Source: Notolepis coatsorum
Taxonomy: Eukaryota; Chordata; Actinopteri; Aulopiformes; Paralepididae
DNA length: 64,000 nt
Reading direction: 5' to 3'
Assembly (NCBI GenBank): GCA_963971535.1
Contig: OZ020592.1
Span: 53,348,669-53,412,668, forward strand
Shown here: positions 54,628-64,000 of the stretch, in pieces
Numbering within the stretch: the first letter of the stretch is position 1
How the letters are laid out: each line of letters opens with the position of its first letter
Position numbers and translations under genes: made by a program
The notes under the pieces: generated by a model
Database searches by the model: none
What the model saw: the letters and a program-made list of their open reading frames with translations, nothing else
Told to the model about the DNA's origin: nothing

Positions 54628-54825
54628 GATATATAAGCATTTTATGCATATACATCTAAATGATAATACAAATTAAAAAATAGACGGCAGTGAAGAAGAG
54701 ATGGGTCTTGAAGCAGAATTGGAAAATTGAGAGAGACTATTGAGTCTCTAATATTCTTGGGGGAGGGAGTTCCAGAGCGCCCGGGAGGTGTAGGCTCTGT
54801 TCTCAATACGGCAAATATTGGACTG

Positions 54826-54851
54826 GGGGGGGGGGGGGGGGGGGGGGGGGC
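54826..54851. repeat. poly-G tract
   Basis: About 24 consecutive G. Confidence 0.9.
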
Positions 54852-54942
54852 AGGCTGAGGGGGAGACGAGGTCTGTGAGACATGGGGGGTTAACCATCAT
54901 CTCTTCATAAAACAGGACAGGGTATCCATGAAAACAGAGGTA

Positions 54943-55281
54943 GAGAGGAACCTACAGAGACCTCGGTCCTGCAGAGAGGAACCTACAGAGAGACCTCGGT
55001 CCTGCAGAGAGGAACCTACAGAGAGACCTCGGTCCTGCAGAGAGGAACCTACAGAGAGACCTCGGTCCTGCAGAGAGGAACCTACAGAGAGACCTCGGTC
55101 CTGCAGAGAGGAACCTACAGAGAGACCTCGGTCCTGCAGAGAGGAACCTACAGAGAGACCTCGGTCCTGCAGAGAGGAACCTACAGAGAGACCTCGGTCC
55201 TGCAGAGAGGAACCTACAGAGAGACCTCGGTCCTGCAGAGAGGAACCTACAGAGAGACCTTGGTCCTGCAGAGAGGAACCT
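54943..55281. repeat. minisatellite, 33-bp unit, ~10 copies
   Basis: The unit contains GAGAGGAACCTACAGAGAG and CCTCGGTCCTGCA. Because 33 is a multiple of three and the unit lacks stops, it is open in frame on both strands (EEPTERPRSCR on plus, SLQDRGLSVGS on minus). I see no flanking gene structure that would make either real protein. Confidence 0.92.
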
Positions 55282-55576
55282 AGAGCCCCCAGAGAGACAT
55301 ATCTGATTTGATTAGTAAATAAATTGAAGGGAATGTAGTGTGACATTCACTGATGAATTGAACAGCGCTGGCCGACCCCTTTTTTCCTGCAGCTGGACAA
55401 TGATGCGACGCGACACTTGATTTACTTCTCATTTAGCCATTATATTGGCTCAGTCCATTTCCATTACTTTCTTGACTGGGACAGTGAACTCATTTTACAA
55501 AACACTGTTTTTCTGTAACAATTATGTATCATTTTGAGGTCAATATTCCCTGTTGATATCATAATCAGGTTGATAT

Positions 55577-56055
55577 GACGTGCGGCAAAGGGAACTGCTC
55601 CCGCCTACCTCCGGTCAATGGTCTCTAACTACACACCCTCAAGACCCCTACGCTCTGCTTCTTCTGGCCGCCTCAGATCTACTCCTATCCAAGCTCCGGG
55701 AGGGTCATCAAAGAGAAGTCGCCTATTCTCAGTCCTTGCCCCACAATGGTGGAATGAACTACCCACCCCAGTTAGGACAGCCGAAACACGTCCAATCTTT
55801 CGCCGTCTACTAAAGACGCACTTCTTCAACCATTATCTGAATAAAAAAAAAAAAAAAAAAAATTATCTAACCCTAACTAACCATACTGTCATGCACTTGT
55901 CCTAATAAACTAACCTACACTGTAGCACTCAACACTTTGACGAACATTGTTACTCAGCTGATAGAGTTGTGCCCTTCCTGATGGCTTGTCGTACAGAACT
56001 TGTAAGTCGCTTTGGATAAAAGCGTCAGCTAAATGACTAAATGTAAATGTAAATG
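55577..56055 (+). mobile_element. 5'-truncated L2-type LINE copy
   Basis: Same start and end as the copy at 34162-34664: GCGGCAAAGGGAACTGCTCC through CCACAATGGTGGAATGAACT to the GTAAAT tail. Reads SVLAPQWWNELPTPVRTAET in the ORF2 frame. Differs by a few substitutions and a 6-bp indel. Confidence 0.88.
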
Positions 56056-56113
56056 TGCATAGGGTTTATACTGATAGGAGGTGCCAATTGGAAAACCACT
56101 CAAAATAACTTAA

Positions 56114-56402
56114 AGGTAGAATCTGTAACGCCGTCAAACAGTGACCTCTAGGCAAGAGAGCCCCACTTAGTATTGCGCTTTGTTTACATTTTCTGTTTTT
56201 GGTTTTATGTGTGGGTTGGAGTTGAGTGGGGATAGGGGAGGGGTTGCCAAGAGATGTCTGGGGCAATTCACAGCATAAAAAGTTATTAAACTCCAATCCA
56301 CACATCAGACCTAAACTAAAAATGTAAACAAAGTGCAATACCGGCAACCAGGGATCCCTTTTGCCCAGAGGTCGCCGTTTGACAGCATTACAGATTCTAC
56401 CT
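56114..56402. mobile_element. foldback MITE with TTAA target site
   Basis: AGGTAGAATCTGTAACGCCG and its mirror CATTACAGATTCTACCT form ~45-bp inverted ends including CAAACAGTGACCTCTAGGCA-type sequence. TTAA on both sides (56110-56113, 56403-56406), the piggyBac target. Confidence 0.8.
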
Positions 56403-56867
56403 TTAAGTCGGTCTGAGTAGGGTTTGTGCCCGTCTTGGATTTGGGGCGTTTGGACATCTTGTGTATTTAACATTGTGAGCACGTGTGACAGCAGCAGACT
56501 GTGGAATGTTTGAGCAAGGTTCAGACAGACTGCTACAGACCCGCTAGCTTCCTCCCCATGGAGCTTTCTTTTGACTTTTTTCTTCTCTCATTAGACAAAC
56601 ACTCAGTTCCGAATAAAACTGGGTTATTGCTTTTACTTGTAATACGTGACGGTGTATCTTCTACAGAGAGCGTGAGGATTTGTCTTCGTCAGGATCATGA
56701 GATGCATGCAGCCTACAGGCCCCATTCCTCCACCCGTCATATCCAATCTCCGGCCTCTGGTGCGGCCATGATGCAGTAGGTAGATGCAGGTGTGGGCACT
56801 AAATTAGATTTATATGTTTTCATAATGGCCTGTTGGAAGAGGGGAAAATCATAATTTTGAATAAGGA

Positions 56868-56905
56868 CTTCATGAGGATATATAAATCACATAACTGAGA
56901 GACAG
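56868..56905. repeat. 38-bp inverted repeat, right copy
   Basis: Partner of 54590-54627. Confidence 0.85.
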
Positions 56906-57029
56906 GGTGATAATATGCAAGCATTTCTCCTCCGACAGAATTTACTACCCTCTTGAAGAGGATGCTTTCCAGCAGCCCCCCGCGTGACTACGGGATGTAG
57001 AAGTGAGACGCAATAATAACAGACCAAAG

Positions 57030-57516
57030 AGCCGGTGAGATGTAAATTTAGTCACATATTTATTACATAAATATATAGTAAAATAGACCAGCGACAATTA
57101 CCATAAAAATATCTTCCTTTAAAATCCTGACCATAAACAAAGATTTGAAAATCACACATTGACATTTACAAACACTCTGATTGTCTGGACCGGTCATAAG
57201 CAGCCCACCACAAAAAACCTGACATCACACCACCCACTGGACTTTTATTGGAGAAGAGGGGAAAGGGGGGCGGGGTCAGGCACTCAGCCGAGGGGACAGG
57301 ATTGGGGTGAGGGTCCAGGAAAGACAGAGGGGAGGGGGGAGGGGTTGGGTGGTGGTGGGTGTGATGGAGGTGTGGGTGGTGTGAGAGGAGATCACAGTAG
57401 ATATTCGGAGGTTTCCTGTGTGTGTGTGTGTTTGAAAAAGAGAGGGAGAGAGTGAGTTGTGTTTGTTTGTCCCTGTGCTTTGCGGGAATGGATCCTGAAT
57501 ACTGTTTGTTTGCTTG

Positions 57517-57575
<59 letters not shown>

Positions 57576-60500
57576 GAGAGAGACATGAAGAAAGAGAGAA
57601 AGAACCAGAGACAGAAAGACAGACCCTACTCTAGGTACAGTGCATGGCCACGTGTTTGCGTACTGTGCCCTCTGCTCACCAGTCACCACCAGCTTTGCGC
57701 AGAGTCTCTAAGATCAAGACTCCAGCTTTGCCGTATCTACAAACTATAGTGTCACTTGTACACTGCAATCACACTTTCTTTTCACCCAGAAGACACCTCC
57801 GAGAGTGGGAGGCTCATCTGGATAATTTTTTTCCTTTGGCTGCTTATTCTCTCCAGAAACCCCCTCCGTAAAATCTCACAGTCTATGGAGGCTCTAACTG
57901 GAATCTCTTAGGCCCCGTTGTTCTCGAGTCTCGGGTGTCACGGGGGACGTGTCCTACTCTGGTGTCTCAAAGAACAGGCGTTAATGTGGCTTTTTTCTTT
58001 TAAGGACGAGAAGATAACCTCACTTCCTGTAGAAAAGCTCACTTCCTGTACCACACACCCGCTAACTATCTTCCGACCGATGACCGCGAACCTCCGACGG
58101 GTCATGTGCCCCCTGAGTGTGAAGCGCCCGCCCTCGTCATAAATTCCCAGCAGCCTCAGCGATCACAGTGAAGCAAGGAACTGAGATCAAAGAAGTAATA
58201 CAAAAAAGTAAGAAATCCAAAAGTTTGAATAGTAGTTGTATTAGTTGTGGTAGTAGTACGTAGTAGTTTATAGCTTGTTTGCATGTTTTCCCATATTTTT
58301 TACAGATATTTTCTTCTGCACTGCTGGTTTCAAATTGTTATCCATTTTCCATAGTTACAAATAAACTGAGCAGTTGGCAAAAAAAACAGACCGGTTCAAC
58401 AGAGTCCTTAAGAATATCCAACAGGAAGGACAATAGAAATCCCAATAGAAAAAACACGAAGTGACACAAATAAATGACATAACTCCTGTGAAGACTCCAC
58501 ACCAACTATAGATCTTTGAGGTGCCCCTCAACGTATTTGGGCGAAATGTACATTAACACACAAGGTTTTGAAAAAGGTGTCATGTGTGAAACGCACCCCT
58601 CCACCCCTCCCCCCATAACCTTCTGGGTAAAATTGGCACATGAAGCCTCGCTCTGTATTTGTAGGACAGTGGATTGTAAAAAGTGAAAAAAAATTACACA
58701 AAGTTCACACTTCTGTACAACAAAAGGCCCCCTCAGAGTACGGTCCTGTCAAAGGACCGCAGATTCAGAAAGAGAGCTTTACATGGACCCTTCTATCAGC
58801 ACCTTACTTCTGCATACCGGGCTTGATAAGATGGGTGGCTGGGTTAATAGAATGACATGGACCTGATACTGACCGGAAAGTTATGAATAATTTGATCCCT
58901 ATGCTAGGTTTCAAAGCTAGTTGAGCAGAGCATTTCCCCTGCGGTTCTGCATACACTAATGCCCCATCTCCCCCATTAGCTCTGTTTCAGCCTGGCTGGG
59001 GCTAGCCACAGTCTAGCACGGTTACGGTTGGGTTGGGTTTGTGTCTCCCATTGCATTTCTTGTAAACACTCCGGTTGCTAGGCAACCTTTCAAAATTCAC
59101 ACCACCAACCGTGGTACCCGAGCTAAACCATGATGATACAACAGTCCCAGTCGGCTTTGGCCAGGTTGTGAAGGGTGGCTGTCACAGCCGGGGTCCAGCC
59201 AGGGTTTGGCCACAGGTTCTGAAGACAATGTAGGCGCTCACTGTGTGCCAGACAGGCCACAGCATGGCTAAACCCTGGCTAGTGGAGACAAGGCATAAGG
59301 TGCTTATGTATGTGCCAAGGGAGCTGGGTGGGTGATATGGGCTGGGAGGGTTCTCGACAAGAGAGGTGTCAATATGGGAAGCACAGGTAGCATGGGGGAA
59401 GAGGAGGAGCAGGGGGAGAAGCACCCTTTGAGGCCGGCCTTTCAAAACCTGAGCAGTTCTTAACCGATTCAAAACCCGTTTTCGACCTGACAAAACATTG
59501 CATATCTATTCATAAACATAGATCTCCCTAAAGTACAATACTATTCTGCTCGCATAATTCATTATCTAATCATCAAAAATATGTCCCCACTTCTAATAGA
59601 TTAGCTAATTTGTTTACATTCTTTGCTGTCTAGGCATGCCGTTTCTCAACCCTTTTTTATAAAAATATCCCCCAAGATTACAAATCTCAATAGACATATC
59701 AACACGCGTAGGTAATCAAAGCAGCACAAAGCCAATCAACGTGCTACGCTAATCACCTGCCACCAAAAAGCTACCTACACGCTCTTCAAGTGCTATAAAC
59801 TACTCACATTGGCAAATTTGGTCTGGTCGGTTACTGTCTCCAACAGGACAATTTCATTATCCTCTCAGAGCCATTCACAGGCCTTCATACACCACTGAGA
59901 TCACAACCATCCAAGCCTGAGATGACGGCCTGGCCATAGTGCGGGTCAATTAATACCGTAGAGCTCGATGTGCCATATAGGGGTCATAGTGCTATGTCAT
60001 GACCATGTTGTGAGTCTGCTCTGCCTCTCTCAGCCTCTCACCTAGAAGGTGTTTAACACACAACAGTAACCATTTAACAGTCAAAGTACCTCACACAACA
60101 CAGAGTTACAGACATACTCAAGCTACACCAATACACTAATGGTATGCACACACCCTTAAGATTACCCTCCTCTGCTATAGCGTCGGGCACTTTCATTACA
60201 TTTCCTCACAGGCTTTACGCTTTTTCAAGTAATTTCTGCTGTTACAATGTGGGCTTAGATTTATTTAAATGGATGTAATGAATGAAAAAGATTTCTGCAG
60301 ACTCAAAACCCTTGCATCACTTCATTACATCGGCAAGCTCTTGGTCTACAGAACCCTCCTCTGGGTTATGCTCTAAGGAGGTCATAAAATACCAAAAAGC
60401 TACAGATTAAGTGAAGTACTGCAAGGAGTTAAGCAAAATATTCTTTCATTCAATTTGGGCTCCTTGATGGTGGTCGGTGGTCATTCTTTGTTGTGTAATG

Positions 60501-60780
60501 ATAACCTAAAAATCACTCTCGGGACTCCTGATATAATCCAGCACACTAACTCCTAGTTCCAAGCCCAACATGCAAATTTTGTGAACATATGAATGACCAC
60601 ATGGATCATCTATTGCTGTATATACACACAGCAGAGGCGCAAAACTAAATCATAAGGCCGCCATTAGAAAAGGAGAAAGAAAACCAGACAACTGCAAAAT
60701 CTCAAGTTCCAAAACAATGGAACCAGTATCCACTCCACCCCTATCAAGTCTGGGGTTTATTATATTTGCAGACAGTCATT
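57030..60780. other. repeat-poor region, no coding exon recognised
   Basis: No frame with family resemblance on either strand. Contains a (GA)n tract at about 57522-57590. On the minus strand an AATAAA lies at 57064-57059, which would fit the polyadenylation end of a leftward transcript entering from beyond the right edge, but nothing else proves it. Confidence 0.35.
57522..57590. repeat. (GA)n microsatellite
   Basis: Long GA tract with one T interruption near 57570. Confidence 0.93.
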
Positions 60781-60789
60781 CCAGCCTCC

Positions 60790-60970
60790 TTTAAAGGTCC
60801 CCTATTGTTAAAAATGACCTTTTCTGGCGTTTTGCATTGTCTTTACACAATGAGGGGTTGTCCCAACACTGAAACATTGTTGAAATATGTACTTAGTGCA
60901 GTTTTTTTGCGGTTCAGCTGTGGTAAGAATCCTCCCTATTCAAACAAGCCATTCGGAATTGCAGCCAACG
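60790..60970. mobile_element. dispersed element, second copy of the 6205-6660 family
   Basis: AAAGGTCCCCTATTGTTAAA, GACCTTTTCTGGCGTTTTGC, GGTTCAGCTGTGG and AGCCATTCGGAATTGCAGCC match the two halves at 6205-6270 and 6590-6660, showing where the LINE tail entered that copy. Confidence 0.65.
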
Positions 60971-63900
60971 TCGATGTAGATATAACAACCAATCGCTGTT
61001 AAGCTAATTTGAATAACCCAACTGTCATTCTAGCCACCGCCTGAAATCAACAATTTAGTGCAAATGCAACTGCAGTTTGACAAAGCCAATTTTTCATTTC
61101 TAGCGAGTATCTAACGTTAGCATGAACAACATGTCAGCTTTGGTTGAGGCTAAATAAAGTGAGATGCATGTCATGTTAACTTATCACAGAAGTGTAGCAC
61201 ATTTCTGACATTAACTAACGCTACATTCATTCAGCATCGTCGTACACTTTATCGTAGATTTCATTGCTTTGTTTTGAGTTTGATGCTATTGACTCTCCCT
61301 TATTGGAGCAAAGACATAGGCAGGGGGTAACGTTAGCTTTAGCTTAGCTTAGCCTAGTTGTGGTGGATGCTAGCACTAGCAGTCTCTGCATTGTAGAAGT
61401 GCTGTGACATTCTGCCATTGTCTCTCCTCTAGCCTTCCATTAGTGGTGGTGGATGCTAGCTGCTAACGATAACACTGGCATGTATCCAGGTCCAGCGCCA
61501 ACAGCTTATGGATATTAATGGCTATGGGTGGAACCCATCCCAACAGCTTGTAGCCTACATTGGAAGGATAGAGAGGTGCACTGTAGTACTTGATTAGAAA
61601 TACCAAACAATTAATTTAATTGAAAGAAAACCTTACAGATTTGTTCCAGACTCACAGGAATTGTGTAAAATTGCCCAAAAGTGAACAATTTAGGACTTTT
61701 AAAGCATTGCTCCCCCTGCTTCAATTCAGGTCCTGTGACTTACCCAGCAACACCCCCACCCCCAAACAACCACCTTCTGAAAATGGTTCCAAAGACCAGC
61801 TCCTCCCTACTTTCTGTGCCAACTTGCCTATTTGAACACAATATTGGTTACATTCTTCAAGGGAAATAATACAAGTCTATGACGAGGCTCTGTTTCACAG
61901 TAACCCCATCTCATGGTAATGGCCTCAAAGGGTGCTTCTGGGAGAGGGAGGGGAAACCAAGAAGATCGGTCCGATATCAGCACGTCCAACTTCCATAGCA
62001 AGCACGCGCACACACACACATAACACAGAGCTCTTATATGAACATATACTCAAACGTTCACATGCACACAAGTAATTTACACTCACCAAGCCTAGAGTCA
62101 TACCAAGTGTCCAATACAGCACAACGTTTTTTAAACAGTAAGCACACCGAGAAAACAGAACAGGCCAGTGGACAGAGGAACAAAGCTTTCCCCTCCGCCT
62201 GGGGGCATTGGTGCAGGCTGGATGGTAGCCATGCATGTGTACCATCAGCCAACTGGGAGAGGGAGAGCTGGGTATTGCTGCTGGCACTTTAACCATAAAG
62301 GGAGAAAACGCATTGGCTAGAATACCAAATAGGACTGCGAGAGCTGAAATTGCTTTTTGTACACTCCAGTGTTTGTTTGTGTGTGTGTGTGTGTGTGTGT
62401 GCGTTGATGAGAAAAGGCGATAAATGTGATTTATTTAGGATCACAGGGTGACGCGAGGCGCTTTTGAATGAGGGTCAAGCTGGCAACAAGTAAAGACGAG
62501 CTCTCTGTGTGTGTGTTTTTTACAGTGTGCACAGCACAGCAAAAACCCACACGGACACACAGGCTCACCGCACAAACACCGACGTCCAAACAAAGCAGAC
62601 AGGCAAGTGCACGCACACAGAGACACACAGACAGACACAGACACTCTTTCACCCGCAAACACAATGAAATATTTTCTCAAAAGTGATGAGGGCATGGACC
62701 TGTCTCTTTGCACTATGGGGTTCCACTTCCTTGAAAGTAGAATGTCTACCGCATAGCTATACCTTTTTTCTTTCTTTTTCATCCATCCACCAAGTCAGCT
62801 GAATGGCCCGGACAGAGATGGGAAAATAATTCAAAGGAAATGACCAGAGAAAACACAAAAAAGGTACATCTCACATTCTCAAATCCAGAAGACAAAAAAA
62901 TGATGAGCTAACAATGGTGGTTCATCTAAGGTTTATCATCATTTATTAAAAAATTTTCTTTTACCTGAGAGAATCCTTCAATAACTTTCTTTTACCCAGT
63001 CACAAAAAGTGTCCTGTGCACGGGTGTGTGTGTGTGGGTGTGTGTGTGTGCGTGTGCACGGGAGAGCCAGTGTGCCAGCCTGACGCACTCACGGGTGGGT
63101 GTGTGTTAAAAAAAAAGAAAACATGTAAATCTATCTTTTTCCCCCACAATAAAACTGTCCACGGCTCTGAAAGGACCAGCAGAAGTTACGACGACTACAC
63201 CACTCATTTACTTATTGCACTATGTTTAAAAAAGAAAATAACAATAATAATACAAATGTTAAACTACACTATCTACACGTTTTCTTCACCCACGCAATGC
63301 TGTGGTAACTATAATGGTTTCAACTAATTCAAAGTAACATTTAAAGAGTGCAAGAGGCATTTGGCTGTTTTAGAGGGGTATGTTATTCTTTTGTCGCAAT
63401 CATTATCCACTATTTACTACAATAGCTGGGTTTGGGGCTCAAAGTGCTTTGTTTTTCTTTTTTTCTTTCTCCAAATTCAGTGGCCAGTGGCAGTCAAGAT
63501 GCCTCTATGCGGTGGCGCGGTTTATTCATTGATTGTTCATCAGTGTATGACCCTTTTCACAGCAGCCATTATGACGTCATAGACGGGGCAACCATTATGA
63601 CCAAATTGAAACCATGGATACAGAATATCTATTCATTATTCAATATATTATCCATTGGTTACACCTTTGTTTTACCCATCTATGACGAGTCAGAACGGCT
63701 GCCACGAAGAGGGCCAATCGGTCAAGTCTGCAGGCCCTGCTCCTTGACCCTTAGCGGCGGTATATATCTCATCAACCTACGCCACTTGCCACCCACTGAG
63801 CCACACTTATGCCTGACGTTACATTCATTTGGCCGCTGGATTAAATACTTAAAGCTTAACTATGCAATGATTATTTCTTTTAAAAGCTAGAATCTAGGTC

Positions 63901-64000
63901 TTGTTCAAGCCTTGGAATTTGAGTCTGCTGGCCCTTTGCTAGCACTGATCCACCAGATAATGAGAGCGTTGGGATCAAGTACACACATATCATACCCAAA
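60971..64000. other. repeat-poor region to window end, no gene recognised
   Basis: GT tracts at 62378-62402 and 63022-63055. Open frames are short and shadow each other. No splice-flanked coding segment that I recognise. Confidence 0.4.

Noticed and set aside
54897-55346. Repeat proteins (11-residue units) on both strands
   Set aside because: Explained by a 33-bp minisatellite; no promoter, splice sites or family match.
59182-59493. 103-codon minus-strand frame
   Set aside because: No recognisable domain, no splice context, and base composition like the surrounding noncoding DNA.

Overview
The window is vertebrate nuclear DNA, almost certainly from a ray-finned (teleost) fish. One spliced host gene with GT-AG introns runs on the minus strand. 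Around it lie teleost-type transposons: many hAT elements with 8-bp target-site duplications (TSDs), tRNA-derived SINEs, L2, Rex1-like and Tx1/L1-like LINEs, a Copia LTR element, PIF/Harbinger-like and Crypton-like sequence, and abundant microsatellites. No bacterial or viral operon structure and no CRISPR array is present.

Host gene (2871-27133, minus strand): eleven coding exons encode the first ~539 residues of the DEAH-box splicing helicase DHX8 (yeast Prp22 orthologue): the N-terminal helical region, an RS/RD-rich tract, the S1 RNA-binding domain, and the linker ahead of the helicase core. Exon phases join without error. The helicase core lies off the left edge. The start codon is at 27133, with ETS-like motifs 60-90 bp upstream.

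Introns 1-11: these are filled with mobile elements, often nested. The notable one is a hAT-type element in intron 9 (4273-5327). It contains, on the opposite strand to dhx8, what looks like the first coding exon of another host gene, ppp1r21, with its splice donor: a candidate gene-capture event. Intron 7 holds a hAT element (7606-11310, perfect TSD) carrying two nearly identical LINE copies. Intron 3 holds a hAT (19208-23273) with BED-finger transposase remnants and several elements nested inside it. A retroposed segment follows, flanked by 23-bp direct repeats.

Upstream of dhx8: 27.3-30.8 kb has dispersed repeats and no recognisable gene. From 30808 to 44306 lies a Copia element with 284-bp LTRs differing at 3 positions, interrupted by an L2 fragment, an unclassified segment holding a 5.6-kb Tx1/L1-like LINE (19-bp TSD) that is itself split by a hAT element (8-bp TSD), and a solo LTR (5-bp TSD). 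From 47948 to 53092 a PIF/Harbinger-like element (TTA TSD) carries two non-autonomous LTR elements and SINEs. From 53 to 57 kb are MITEs, a SINE, a 33-bp minisatellite and an L2 copy. From ~57 kb to the end the sequence is repeat-poor, with no coding exon I recognise; it may hold intergenic DNA or a long 3'UTR.

None of the transposon coding regions is intact as it stands; each is broken by insertion, frameshift, truncation or a catalytic-site change. Family names were assigned from motifs by eye, not by database search.
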